Shown here: positions 26,514 through 35,674 of the stretch, one piece after another
Layout of the letters: each line of letters begins with the position of its first letter
Position numbering within the stretch: position 1 is the stretch's first letter
Assembly (NCBI RefSeq): GCF_014635685.1
Contig: NZ_BMDH01000001.1
Coordinates: 496,001 to 560,000, forward strand
Reading direction: 5' to 3'
From: Galliscardovia ingluviei
Lineage (GTDB): Bacteria; Actinomycetota; Actinomycetes; Actinomycetales; Bifidobacteriaceae
Length of the DNA stretch: 64,000 nucleotides
The notes under the pieces: model-generated
Databases searched by the model: none
Told to the model about the DNA's origin: nothing
The model's input: only the letters and a program-made list of their open reading frames with translations
Program-made: the position numbers and the translations under genes

Positions 26514-27216
26514 ATTCTTCCTCCACGCGTTGCACATTGGTTCCAAGTTGGAATTGTTGTATAGGCTGATGAGAACGAATAATGCGTTGTTCAAGATGCG
26601 TTGTTTTGTCATGAAAATCAATCACACCATCATGCATTACTGGTCTAAAAAACTGAGTTATGAAATGGTGTTCTGGATTTTCATCCGGATAAATGAAACT
26701 GTGAAACATATATCCCATATCCCAGTCGCCGTAATCGTCATAAAAACCTGCGCTTTCGCCAAAAACGCATGGTTCGATATATCCAGGGCATTCACGTGTA
26801 CCTAAGAAAATATCGCGTCTTCCACCTTTTTCTACTGAGCGGAGTGCAATTTGATGGTGTTTATTTTCGTTGCGATCGCCCGCTAGATCTTTGCGTTGTT
26901 CATTCCAAACAAAATGTGCTTGTACTTGGTAACGTACGTCATAAAGATATGTGTAATAGGATAAGTCGTTGCTGCCACTGAGCTTAATTGGTCTGATGCC
27001 CTTGCTTTCAGTTTGTATTTTATGCATAATGCGCACAGCATCAATAACCCAGATGAAAGTAGGTTTCCAATAAATTCCTTCAGTAATGCCAATCAATGCT
27101 TGATATGTTGGTACTGAATAGGAAAATTTTTCGCCGCCGATTCGTGCTGCTGGATCTGAAAACAGGGCATATTTTCCTGATATTTCGTATTCAATAGAGT
27201 TTCTATGTTGGCTCAT
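26497..27216 (-). CDS. cas5c: Cascade protein and crRNA endonuclease Cas5c (Cas5d)
   Basis: 239 residues. In type I-C this Cas5 replaces Cas6: it cuts the repeat RNA at the 3' base of the stem and caps the 5' handle. The N-terminus (SGKYALFSDPAARIGGEKFSYSVPTYQALIGITEGIYWKPT) is characteristic of Cas5d, as are FLGTRECPGYIEP and the C-terminal part. AAGGAGG before the ATG is excellent. It is the first gene of the minus-strand operon. Its promoter region contains the inverted sites described below. Confidence 0.96.
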   Translation of the reverse strand: MSQHRNSIEYEISGKYALFSDPAARIGGEKFSYSVPTYQALIGITEGIYWKPTFIWVIDAVRIMHKIQTESKGIRPIKLSGSNDLSYYTYLYDVRYQVQAHFVWNEQRKDLAGDRNENKHHQIALRSVEKGGRRDIFLGTRECPGYIEPCVFGESAGFYDDYGDWDMGYMFHSFIYPDENPEHHFITQFFRPVMHDGVIDFHDKTTHLEQRIIRSHQPIQQFQLGTNVQRVEEEYGYLD

Positions 27217-27276
27217 CGAGCCTCCTTGGAGTATCTTCGTTGATATAACATATTGTACAACTTTATATGGACTATA

Positions 27277-27311
27277 ATATCAATTAATAAGAAGTTCTTA
27301 TTGTTTGATAT
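27277..27311. promoter_or_regulatory. 35-bp palindrome with two TTC-flanked target-like sites
   Basis: The arms are TTCTTATTAATTGATAT (minus strand, 27293 to 27277) and TTCTTATTGTTTGATAT (plus strand, 27295-27311), 15 of 17 alike, around one G. Each arm starts with TTC, the I-C PAM, and holds TTGATA, a -35-like hexamer directed at cas5c or cas3. The spacer-like segment at 27373 shares the 14 bases after the TTC except positions 6 (minus site) or 6 and 7 (plus site). It could be a Cascade target or a protein operator. Confidence 0.7.
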
Positions 27312-27341
27312 GCTTACGACATTCGAGTTTTGCAAAGTCGT

Positions 27342-27415
27342 GTCGCTTAAAATATTAAGCGTGAATTGAAAATTATTTATTGATATGTAGGTGCAGTGCT
27401 GGGCCTCGGCCCAGC
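27342..27415 (+). ncRNA. Candidate crRNA-like regulator (CreR-type degenerate mini-CRISPR)
   Basis: Pseudo-repeat 1 (27342-27372) starts GTCGC, has stem CGCTTAA/TTAAGCG with a 4-base loop, and ends GCGTGAATTGAAAA. This keeps 13 exact bases of the true repeat's 3' part, i.e. the crRNA handle. A spacer-like segment of about 22 nt (27373-27394) begins TTATTTATTGATATG. Pseudo-repeat 2 (27395-27415) is a hairpin GCTGGGC-CTCG-GCCCAGC, with the same 7-bp stem and 4-base loop as the real repeat but a different sequence. It lies in the leader of cas3. Expression and processing by Cas5c are inferred. Confidence 0.65.
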
Positions 27416-27501
27416 AAAACCTGCTTCAGGTGCAATGCATTATTGCCTGCTGTTGAGTAGTATGCTAGATGGCAAATAAACACCGTGGAACTGAGGTTGT
27501 G

Positions 27502-29997
27502 ATGGCGCAATCAATACTGTATGGGCGAAAATCAGAGGATGGAGATACTCAACCGCTTCGTGAACATTTATTGGGAGCGGGGCGATTAGCGCAATCTTTT
27601 GAACAAGAATATAGTGATCTAGCATATGCTGCAGCAGTACTTCACGACATTGGTAAGGCTAGCGACGATTTTCAAGCATACTTGCTGAATAATCAAGGTG
27701 AGCGTGGCAGTGTGCATCATGCTATTCACGGAGCGTTATTAACGCAACAATCTCAGTACCAAACCTCTGACGAAGCTCAGTTAGCTAATGCCATACTTGC
27801 ACTTGCCATTGCTAGGCATCATGGTGAATTGCCGGATTGTATTTTCCGCCAACAAGACCAGTATGGCGCAAATAGTATTTTTGAAGTATTTGCAGGAAAA
27901 ATCCCCCAGGTCGATCAAGATAACTTCACTCAGGTGCGATCGCGCCTAGATGAATTACAGCTAGATGTTGATCAAATATTGCAACAAGCTGTTTCGAATA
28001 TTCATGAGTTTCACTCTACGCTTGCCGCACATCAACAAACGATTGCCACTTATGATCAGGTTATGTTTTATTACGGTTTGCTCGTGAAATATATGTATTC
28101 AAGACTTGTTGATGCAGATAGGCTTGACGCAGCTGCTTTCACTATGCCTGCATCTCAACGTGAACATGCTCTTGTCCAGACGCAGCCTGATTGGGAAACA
28201 TATATTCAAAAACTTGCGGACTTTACTAGTACCTTTGATACAGCAACACCAATAAACCGAGTGCGCACTTCAATTTACAGCCAATGCCAAGAAGTCTCGC
28301 AACGTGAAACTGGTATCTACCAGTTAGCAGTACCTACTGGTGGTGGCAAAACACTTGCATCACTGAACTTTGCCTTACATCATGCTAAGCAGCGGAACAA
28401 GCGACGCATTATTTATGTAATTCCGTATCTGTCGATTACTACGCAAACGGCGCAAGTGTTTCGTTCGGTATTTGATCTTGACGCTGAAAATACTGTGCTT
28501 CTTGAACATTACTCCAGAGCGGATTCATATAGAACGAATAGTCAAGAACATGTAGCAGAAACTGGGCAACGTGATGATGAGTCTTTACTGGAAAAACTAG
28601 CTGCAGAACGATGGGATAGTCCAATTATCGTAACCACTATGGTGCAATTTTTGGAGACAGTAATGTCTGCTCAAGGCACGAAGCTACGTAAATTCCATAA
28701 TATGGCTGACAGTATTATTATTTTCGATGAGATACAAGCATTGCCTACCAATACCATTAATCTCTTCAATGAGATTGTAAGTTTTCTTTCAAATATATTG
28801 CATACCACTATTGTGCTGTGTTCCGCTACGCAGCCGCATTTGATGCAATCGAGTAGGCATAATCTTGCATTGAGTGCTAAGCCTAATCTTGTGCATCTAA
28901 GCGATAAGGAGCGTCAAGTCTTTCGCAGAACACAAATTATTGCATCGCAAGAACTGTGCTCTATCGAGGAGTTTGCGGAACATGTGTTGGAATCTGCTCG
29001 TACCCATGGTAATTGTTTGGCTGTTGTGAATTTGAAAAATGAGGCAAAAAAAGTGTTGGCTCACCTTAAATCGCTACATGCTGAGGATGAGTTCACTCTT
29101 GTACATTTGAGTACTAATATGTGCAATGCACATCGCGCTGATAAAATTGCGTTCTTAAATAAGCAACTTGCTACAAAGGACGCTCACGTAATTTGTGTGA
29201 GTACGCAGCTGATTGAAGCAGGCGTTGATATTTCCTTCAGGAGTGTTGTGCGTGCAACAGCTGGTCTCGATAGTATTATTCAGGCAGCTGGACGTTGTAA
29301 TCGTAACGGGGAACGTGCTACTCCAGCACCAGTGTTGGTGTACTCACTACAAGACGAGCATTTAGAGAATCTCCCAACGATTCAAATTGGTAAAAATATA
29401 ACCGAGCAAATCTTGAGGCAGCATCCTGAGATTGATTTGCTTTCTAACCGAGCAATAGATTTGTATTATGACATATTATTTGACACATATAAAGTGCAAC
29501 CGGGAATGAATAGCATCATGGATTACGAGTTTAGACAAGCTGGTGGTACTCGTATGTATGCGTATTCAGCATTAGCAGTAAATAAGAAACAACGTGGCGA
29601 GTATTACAATGCAACTGGCAAGCAGTATCTCAATCTATTCGCTCAAGCATTTGCCACGGTGGGGGAGCATTTCCGAGTGATTAAAAATGCTGGTCAGTCT
29701 GTTGTAGTGCTCTATAGCACGCAGGAAGATCAAGAATGCAAACCACTTACTTTTATTCAGCAGCTAGCTGATTCTAGTATTGATAAATCCGAAAAGCTTG
29801 CAATTTTACGCCAATTGCAGCCGTATACCATCACCTTGTTTGATTATGAAATTCGCAAACTCGAAGATGAACACGCATTAACCACGCAAGAAATTGTGCC
29901 CAATAGTAATTTTACCATTCGCTACATTGATAGTGCACACTATAGTGATGATATAGGTATCACTTATGATATTACGCCGGACATGATGATGTTTTAA
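27502..29997 (+). CDS. cas3: CRISPR helicase-nuclease Cas3 (HD + SF2 helicase)
   Basis: 831 residues from ATG 27502, which has GAGG seven bases before it; an ATG 11 codons earlier lacks a site. The N-terminal HD nuclease has LHDIGKASDDF, VHHAIHGALL and ARHHGELPD. The helicase has Walker A VPTGGGKTLASL, motif II IIFDEIQALP, motif III LCSATQP, and motif VI QAAGRCNRNGE. Cas3 is recruited by Cascade to cut and unwind target DNA. In most I-C loci cas3 heads the operon in the same direction. Here it is divergent from cas5c, so effector and nuclease are separately transcribed. Confidence 0.96.
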   Translation: MAQSILYGRKSEDGDTQPLREHLLGAGRLAQSFEQEYSDLAYAAAVLHDIGKASDDFQAYLLNNQGERGSVHHAIHGALLTQQSQYQTSDEAQLANAILALAIARHHGELPDCIFRQQDQYGANSIFEVFAGKIPQVDQDNFTQVRSRLDELQLDVDQILQQAVSNIHEFHSTLAAHQQTIATYDQVMFYYGLLVKYMYSRLVDADRLDAAAFTMPASQREHALVQTQPDWETYIQKLADFTSTFDTATPINRVRTSIYSQCQEVSQRETGIYQLAVPTGGGKTLASLNFALHHAKQRNKRRIIYVIPYLSITTQTAQVFRSVFDLDAENTVLLEHYSRADSYRTNSQEHVAETGQRDDESLLEKLAAERWDSPIIVTTMVQFLETVMSAQGTKLRKFHNMADSIIIFDEIQALPTNTINLFNEIVSFLSNILHTTIVLCSATQPHLMQSSRHNLALSAKPNLVHLSDKERQVFRRTQIIASQELCSIEEFAEHVLESARTHGNCLAVVNLKNEAKKVLAHLKSLHAEDEFTLVHLSTNMCNAHRADKIAFLNKQLATKDAHVICVSTQLIEAGVDISFRSVVRATAGLDSIIQAAGRCNRNGERATPAPVLVYSLQDEHLENLPTIQIGKNITEQILRQHPEIDLLSNRAIDLYYDILFDTYKVQPGMNSIMDYEFRQAGGTRMYAYSALAVNKKQRGEYYNATGKQYLNLFAQAFATVGEHFRVIKNAGQSVVVLYSTQEDQECKPLTFIQQLADSSIDKSEKLAILRQLQPYTITLFDYEIRKLEDEHALTTQEIVPNSNFTIRYIDSAHYSDDIGITYDITPDMMMF

Positions 29998-30255
29998 CGT
30001 AAGATTTTTCAACAATCTTTCGTAACTTGTTACTGTCGTTTGTACTTCCGCTTGGTTTAGCATAGCGTTACCGCAGCGTGTGAATTGTCGAAGGCAGGTT
30101 TGAGATTGGCTTTCGTATTTTGGATTTCGTAATAATACAGCGTCTAGATACACATGCCGAAAAATGAGATAAACGCGCGAAGTGCTGTGTCGTACTTGTA
30201 TGGTGCTATCAATATCTGTTGAGGAAGTTTGCCATACATGCAGTAAGGGGCTTTT

Positions 30256-31779
30256 ATGCAGGGAAATACTAACAGTGGCAGTGCAGTAGCTGCTACCCAG
30301 GCGTCTCAAGCTCAGCCAGATACAGGGAGCGGTAGCGGCAGCAAAGATGAAGGATTGCGTCGTTCGTTGCGCCAGCGCCATCTCACCATGATTGCTATCG
30401 GTGGGGCAATTGGCACAGGGTTATTCGTTGCTTCAGGGGCAACTATTGCCCAAGCTGGACCTGGTGGCGCACTCGTGGCTTATGGTGCTATTGGCATTAT
30501 GGTATGGCTGATTATGCAGTCCTTGGGAGAAATGGCAGCGTATCTACCCGTTGCTGGTTCCTTTGGTGAATATGGCACTCGTTTTGTCTCTCCATCGTTT
30601 GGCTTTGCTATTGGTTGGAATTACTGGTTTAATTGGGCAATAACTGTAGCAGCAGAACTCGTTGCGGCAGCCTTAGTGATGAAATACTGGTTCCCCAACA
30701 CCCCTTCTATTGTTTGGTCAGCACTGTTCTTGGCAATTCTTTTTATCATTAACGCACTTTCTGCACGAGCTTATGGTGAAAGTGAATTCTGGTTTGCTGC
30801 TATTAAAGTTGCAGCAGTTGTGGTATTCCTTGTGCTTGGTATTGCTATGATTGTTGGCATTATTGGAGACTCTCCAGGAGCTACCAACTGGACTAAAGGT
30901 CAAGCACCATTCGTTGGTGGCTACAAGGGGATTTTGCTGGTACTCCTCGTTGCTGGATACTCATTCCAAGGTACTGAGTTGATTGGTACTGCAGCAGGTG
31001 AGGCTGCTGATCCGGGCAGGTCCATTCCTCGGGCAATTCGCACTATTTTCTGGCGAATTCTGCTCTTTTATATTGGTGCTATTGCTGTTATTGGTTTTCT
31101 CATTCCATACACGGATCCGTCACTATTATCGTCATCGGAAACGAATATTGCAGTTTCTCCATTCACTTTGGTATTCAAAAAAGCTGGTATTTTAGGTGCA
31201 GCAACACTGATGAACGCAGTAATCCTAACTTCTGTGCTTTCTGCTGGAACCTCTGGTCTGTATGCTTCTACACGCATGCTATTTGCGCTTGCAGAAAACG
31301 GGCAGGCGCCAAAGTTTTTGATGAAGTTATCAAAGCATCAGGTGCCGTTTAATGCGCTTGTAGCTACTACTTTAGTTGGGTTGGCAGGCTTTATTACATC
31401 GCTTGTAGGTGACGGTAAAGCATATGAGTTTTTGCTGACTGTTTCTGCTTTGGCTGGCTTTATTACTTGGGCTGGTATTTCGTGGTGTCATTGGAAATTC
31501 CGTATGGCATTAAAGGCACAAGGTCATTCATTAGACGAATTGCCATACCGTTCTCGTTTCTTCCCAGCTGGTGCAGTGGTAGCTTTACTAGCATGTATTG
31601 CTATTATTATCGGTCAGGCGTATGAACCAATTACTTCAGGCGCATCGATTGGCGGAGTATTGATGCCATATATTGGTGTTCCAGTGTTCTTTGCATTATG
31701 GTGGGGGCATAAGTTGGTCACGCATGCGCCATCAGTAACTCCTGAAACAGCTGATTTAGGGACGCATAATGTGCACTAA
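30256..31779 (+). CDS. lysP: Lysine/basic amino-acid permease (APC family, LysP-like)
   Basis: 507 residues: a Gly/Ser/Gln-rich cytoplasmic tail (about 1-45) and twelve spans. The APC signature HLTMIAIGGAIGTGLFVASG starts span 1. GEMAAYLPVAGSFGEYGTRFV and GFAIGWNYWFNWAITVAAELVAAALVM closely resemble E. coli LysP. It is expected to import lysine with protons, but other amino acids are possible. AAGGGG lies before the ATG. It stands alone, 258 bp after cas3. That gap shows no gene, terminator or clear promoter, so this is about where the conserved backbone resumes. Confidence 0.8.
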   Translation: MQGNTNSGSAVAATQASQAQPDTGSGSGSKDEGLRRSLRQRHLTMIAIGGAIGTGLFVASGATIAQAGPGGALVAYGAIGIMVWLIMQSLGEMAAYLPVAGSFGEYGTRFVSPSFGFAIGWNYWFNWAITVAAELVAAALVMKYWFPNTPSIVWSALFLAILFIINALSARAYGESEFWFAAIKVAAVVVFLVLGIAMIVGIIGDSPGATNWTKGQAPFVGGYKGILLVLLVAGYSFQGTELIGTAAGEAADPGRSIPRAIRTIFWRILLFYIGAIAVIGFLIPYTDPSLLSSSETNIAVSPFTLVFKKAGILGAATLMNAVILTSVLSAGTSGLYASTRMLFALAENGQAPKFLMKLSKHQVPFNALVATTLVGLAGFITSLVGDGKAYEFLLTVSALAGFITWAGISWCHWKFRMALKAQGHSLDELPYRSRFFPAGAVVALLACIAIIIGQAYEPITSGASIGGVLMPYIGVPVFFALWWGHKLVTHAPSVTPETADLGTHNVH

Positions 31780-31821
31780 TTCTCAGTGAGTTCAAGAGCA
31801 ACGAATGTACGAGGCATAGCG

Positions 31822-32613
31822 TTACACAGTTAATGTGATAATACGCTGTGCCTCGTCAATATTAGGTCGTCCTAGTCCATGAGTTGATGCCATTTGGTGA
31901 GCATACTGTGGTACTTGACTATTGGTTATTGTCCCAGCATCAAGTAGCGTGCGAGCCATAAGCCCGCGATAATACTTGGCGCGGTGTGTTATCGTTCGCC
32001 CGTTATTATTAAGAGCTTTAAGCGTCCAAAACGGCCAAGGATTGTTATCGTCTTTATCATCTGGAATATGGGTGAGTAGAGGATTCTTTGCTACAGGCCA
32101 AACTTGGTAAGCTGCAGAACGTGCATCAAAAACTACATTATCGTGTGATCCAGCAGCATGTTGCATTGCTGATAATGTCATCCCACTAAGTGCCTGTTTC
32201 CACATATGCGCGACTGATCCTATATCTGGTAAACGCACATTCATAGCAAGTCGATACAGAGGGATCTTATCATGCGCTGTTGTAAGTCCAAATAATCCAG
32301 AAACAATAATTGCTGCGTCATGAGGTTGTAGATGTGCCGCCTCGTAGAGTACACCGGTATACACTTGCGCTGCTGGAGCGCAGGGCGATTCGTATAAATG
32401 CAAGTTCGCACGTATATCAGGCAGCGTTTGTTCACCAGATTTTAATATAGCTAACACTTCCTGATCTGGTAATACACAAGCTGTTATTAAAGATTGCGCA
32501 ATACGTTCTCGTATTTCATTTAATGTGGGGAAGCTCAGTGTATCCATTTGCAACTTGGTGCCACTGATTGGAGCAGTTTTTCCTTCAGAAGGCGGAAGTA
32601 ATACTAAAACCAT
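31822..32613 (-). CDS. yaaA: Peroxide stress protein YaaA (DUF328)
   Basis: 263 residues from the ATG at 32613, giving the family start MVLVLLPPSEGKTAP; the frame runs 12 codons further upstream but breaks the alignment. Further landmarks are the central YTGVLYEA and VSGLFGLTTAHDKIPLYRL, and the C-terminal HRAKYYRGLMART. YaaA proteins bind DNA and reduce damage from peroxide in E. coli; the biochemical role is not settled. It ends 43 bp from the convergent permease gene. No terminator is obvious. Confidence 0.88.
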   Translation of the reverse strand: MVLVLLPPSEGKTAPISGTKLQMDTLSFPTLNEIRERIAQSLITACVLPDQEVLAILKSGEQTLPDIRANLHLYESPCAPAAQVYTGVLYEAAHLQPHDAAIIVSGLFGLTTAHDKIPLYRLAMNVRLPDIGSVAHMWKQALSGMTLSAMQHAAGSHDNVVFDARSAAYQVWPVAKNPLLTHIPDDKDDNNPWPFWTLKALNNNGRTITHRAKYYRGLMARTLLDAGTITNSQVPQYAHQMASTHGLGRPNIDEAQRIITLTV

Positions 32614-32871
32614 AACTCTACTGTATATGAATAGTGGCACAGTAAACAAGTATCGCTGAAAGTATTATGGGCTACTCGGTTGAACAGTCCACTGTATTTT
32701 GCAAGTACTATAACGTAATTTACCTATGTTCTGTATCGTGCACCTGCATGGTTAAGCATAAACCAATAATTGGTAGTACCAGCGCAAAAGCAAAACCTCA
32801 TGCTGAACTGAAACTAATGGGCATGTTCGTAAGGAAGACACGCCCACATAGATAGTAATTCGACTGTAATG

Positions 32872-33924
32872 TTAGTGCTTAGCGATAATGGATGCGATGT
32901 TGCGCTGCACACGCCAAGCTTCTGGAATAGGGTAGATAGGGTACACGTGATTCATTTTGTCGCCCACAATGTAGTGATGGCGAATTCCTTGCGCTGATAA
33001 TGCTTGATGAAGCCGTTCGGAGTCAGGATACAGAAGTTCATGTGTACCCACAACGATGGTAATTGTTCCAAGGTGGTCGAAGTTACCATACAGTGGACTG
33101 ACATATGGATTACGTGCATAATCCTTATGCTCATTATGTATTGTCGGTTTGGCTGTTGATGAGCCTACACTGTTATGATTTGTTGCAGCAGGTGTTGCCC
33201 AGAGTTTGCCAAGCTGTTGGATCGGCCAAGCTTTGAGCATTGGGTCAAGCGGTTCATATTGTGCGATTGCACGGTTATTAGTGGCAATATCCGTCCATGG
33301 GGAGAGTAAAACAATATGCTTTGGCTGTGCTAGATGATGGTCCCTTATATACATAGCGAAAGCAAGTGCAAGACCGCCACCTGCAGAATCTCCCATAATG
33401 GTAATGCGTTCAGATGAATCTACAGTAGGTAATATGATTCGATACAGCGCATCAAGACTTTGGAATGTTTCCTCAAATGTATGATTTGGTAGCTTGGGGT
33501 AGATGGGGAATACTACTCGCGCATCAAGCAGGCGTGCTATGCGGGCTACACTGATATAGTGCATTATGCTTGGCTGATGCACATAGCCGCCTCCATGCGT
33601 ATATAAAAGCACTGGCTGTGTAGGGTTGTGCTTGTTATTCCATATAAAAACCTGCATACCGTGTACGTGTATTTCCTCAACTTTTTGCCCCACTAGAAGG
33701 CTTGGATTGGCAACTGGGCGCTCGTTGGAAATATAGTATGGTGCTAATTTTTCTTGGAATGCTTGCTTAGAAGTTGTGCCAAAAATACTTGCTGCTTTTC
33801 TTGCCGGTAGGATGTGTTCAGCAATCCAGCTTGTGGCTGAGCGGTGCTCAACGCCATGAGCGTACGCCCATAACCCTGCAGCGCTAAGTGCTGTTCCAAG
33901 GGCAATTTTGCTGCGTATACTCAT
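32872..33924 (-). CDS. Alpha/beta hydrolase, hormone-sensitive lipase-type esterase
   Basis: 350 residues with a hydrophobic N-terminal segment (about 6-22) that may be an anchor or signal. The HSL family oxyanion motif HGGGYVH, nucleophile elbow GDSAGGGLAL (Ser), an acid in ELLYPDSERL, and His in MNHVYPIYP form the complete catalytic set. It likely hydrolyses short acyl esters; the natural substrate is unknown. A GGAG-like AAGGAGC precedes the ATG on the minus strand. It is probably a single gene. Confidence 0.85.
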   Translation of the reverse strand: MSIRSKIALGTALSAAGLWAYAHGVEHRSATSWIAEHILPARKAASIFGTTSKQAFQEKLAPYYISNERPVANPSLLVGQKVEEIHVHGMQVFIWNNKHNPTQPVLLYTHGGGYVHQPSIMHYISVARIARLLDARVVFPIYPKLPNHTFEETFQSLDALYRIILPTVDSSERITIMGDSAGGGLALAFAMYIRDHHLAQPKHIVLLSPWTDIATNNRAIAQYEPLDPMLKAWPIQQLGKLWATPAATNHNSVGSSTAKPTIHNEHKDYARNPYVSPLYGNFDHLGTITIVVGTHELLYPDSERLHQALSAQGIRHHYIVGDKMNHVYPIYPIPEAWRVQRNIASIIAKH

Positions 33925-34021
33925 AGAGCTCCTTACAACGATGATGGATGGTCATACATTAGCGTGAGATGACACAGGTGCATCTCACGCTAAAAAAGTT
34001 ATGCTATTAATAATAGTTGCA

Positions 34022-35368
34022 CTAATCGATTGTTACAGTTCTCTTCTCCTTTCTTGATAGGACTAAATATCCGATTCCTGAAAGTGCAGAAAGTAGCGCA
34101 ACAACGAGGTATGACATGGTCCACGAGAGTGTGTCAGCCAATATCGGCATTATCCAGTTCGCTCCCAAGTTGCCGATAATATAGGCCATTAACCCAACAA
34201 AACCTAAGGCTGTGCCGGAGACTTTAAGTGGGACAAAATTAAGGGTAAGAATATTGACGATAAGTTGTGGGCCGTAGATAAGTGTACCTAATAACCCTGA
34301 TACTACAAGCAATTGAATATATGAGGCGTTGCCAGTATTGGAAAGTGACTCGTAATAGAAAACTAATGCAGCCATTACAAATAGCCCGCTTGCCCCAATA
34401 ACAGTCATGCGATTAGCGAATTTTACAGCAAGCCATGCAAAAAGCAACGTGCCAGGTATGGCGACCCACTCAAGCATAGAGACGGCAGTAAGTGCCTGCT
34501 GTTCACTAAAATGTTGAGAACTTAAATAAATCGGCATCCAATCTTCGATACCAAAACGAACAAAATACAAAGCTGCATTGATAAAACCAACAAGCAAAAT
34601 TCCAGGGTTTAAAAACACATATTTACGTATCAGTTCCCAATATGGCATAGTTGAGACGGAGTCAGCGCCCTCGACATTTGGTTCTCCTTGTTCTCCATAC
34701 ATTTCACGTAATGTACCGAAGCCTTCGCTTTGCGGGTTATCTCCGCCAAACTTCCAGATAAAAATTGCGATGACAAGAACAAATACTCCAGGTAGAATAA
34801 AGCCAAGGGCCAAATTTCCTGGAGCTACTACTGCAAGACCTGCAATAATAAGAGGTAATAGAGCAGAACCCACATTTTGGGAAACATTCCATCCAGCAAC
34901 CGCGGCTCCACGTGTTGTATTAGGGAAATATTGTGCAATCATTGCTTGTGAGCTTGGTGCAAGAGCACCTTGAATAAGTCCAACGGCAATAAGAATTATG
35001 GCAATAACCCAGAAATTATGAGTGAAACCCATAAGAATACAAAGTAATGCACTCATTGCTAATGCTCCGCCAAAGAGTTTACGTAAACTAACTCGATCGG
35101 CAAGTGCTCCCATTACGAACTTGCCAATTCCATATGTTACTGCGAAGCATGTGAGCAATGTTGCTACATTGAGTTTATTCCATCCATAAACATCAATCAT
35201 GGACTTGGACATCAGCTTGAAGTTATTTCGAACGAGATATGCGCACACATATCCAACGAAAGCCACTGCAAGAATGACTTTTTGTCTCCACAGGAATTGA
35301 GCAAATGCTTTAGCATGTTCAATTTGATATGGCGTTTTATGTGCTGTTTGTTGTGTTGAATGCTCCAT
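34022..35368 (-). CDS. Organophosphate:phosphate antiporter (GlpT/UhpT family)
   Basis: 448 residues and 12 spans, from ATG 35368 behind AAAGGAG; the frame runs 21 codons further without a site. The OPA signature in span 1, FVGYVCAYLVRNNFKLMSKSMID, parallels the GlpT/UhpT motif with the phosphate-binding Arg. GIGKFVMGALADRVSLRKLFG is the MFS loop. Members exchange glycerol-3-phosphate or hexose-phosphates for phosphate. The substrate is not resolved. No phosphodiesterase or two-component sensor is nearby. Confidence 0.82.
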   Translation of the reverse strand: MEHSTQQTAHKTPYQIEHAKAFAQFLWRQKVILAVAFVGYVCAYLVRNNFKLMSKSMIDVYGWNKLNVATLLTCFAVTYGIGKFVMGALADRVSLRKLFGGALAMSALLCILMGFTHNFWVIAIILIAVGLIQGALAPSSQAMIAQYFPNTTRGAAVAGWNVSQNVGSALLPLIIAGLAVVAPGNLALGFILPGVFVLVIAIFIWKFGGDNPQSEGFGTLREMYGEQGEPNVEGADSVSTMPYWELIRKYVFLNPGILLVGFINAALYFVRFGIEDWMPIYLSSQHFSEQQALTAVSMLEWVAIPGTLLFAWLAVKFANRMTVIGASGLFVMAALVFYYESLSNTGNASYIQLLVVSGLLGTLIYGPQLIVNILTLNFVPLKVSGTALGFVGLMAYIIGNLGANWIMPILADTLSWTMSYLVVALLSALSGIGYLVLSRKEKRTVTID

Positions 35369-35674
35369 TTCTTCTCCTTTGAATGATTTGGAGTTACGCT
35401 TAAATATACTGAAATATATTTGGAAATACAATGGTTTTCCATAAAAAATACGTGATCAACTAATAATGGAACGTTTGTTCCGCATAGTGAATCTTTTGTG
35501 TCTGTTAAGGAAAAACTATATTTCATTATTTGAATAAGTACTTCCCTGAGAACTCTCTCTTGTGTTCAGTGTTACAGTAACACATGAGTCTGGTGTTGCG
35601 TCTTTCTGAGTATGTTTTGTACAATGTTTATGCCATGTAATGGCTTATGGTAAGGAGTTTTGGGAGGGTTTGAC
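35369..35674. promoter_or_regulatory. Divergent intergenic region with palindromic operator and promoter
   Basis: 306 bp. A perfect 15-bp palindrome GTGTTAC-A-GTAACAC (35569-35583) lies 12 bp upstream of TTGCGT, which is 18 bases from TACAAT (35596-35625). The latter is a good promoter for the DUF4234 gene. The palindrome looks like a dimeric regulator site. It could also act on the divergent antiporter gene 200 bp away. Confidence 0.55.

Noticed and set aside
27398-27415. Strong hairpin upstream of cas3 read as a terminator
   Set aside because: No T run on either strand, and it would block cas3. Its 7-bp/4-base geometry fits a pseudo-repeat better.
17407-30255. attL/attR duplication of the ssrA 3' end
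   Set aside because: No second copy of the T-arm/acceptor sequence and no integrase were seen by eye.
32667-32855. 62-codon plus-strand ORF between yaaA and the esterase
   Set aside because: No ribosome site and no family resemblance; the 258-bp gap is otherwise featureless.
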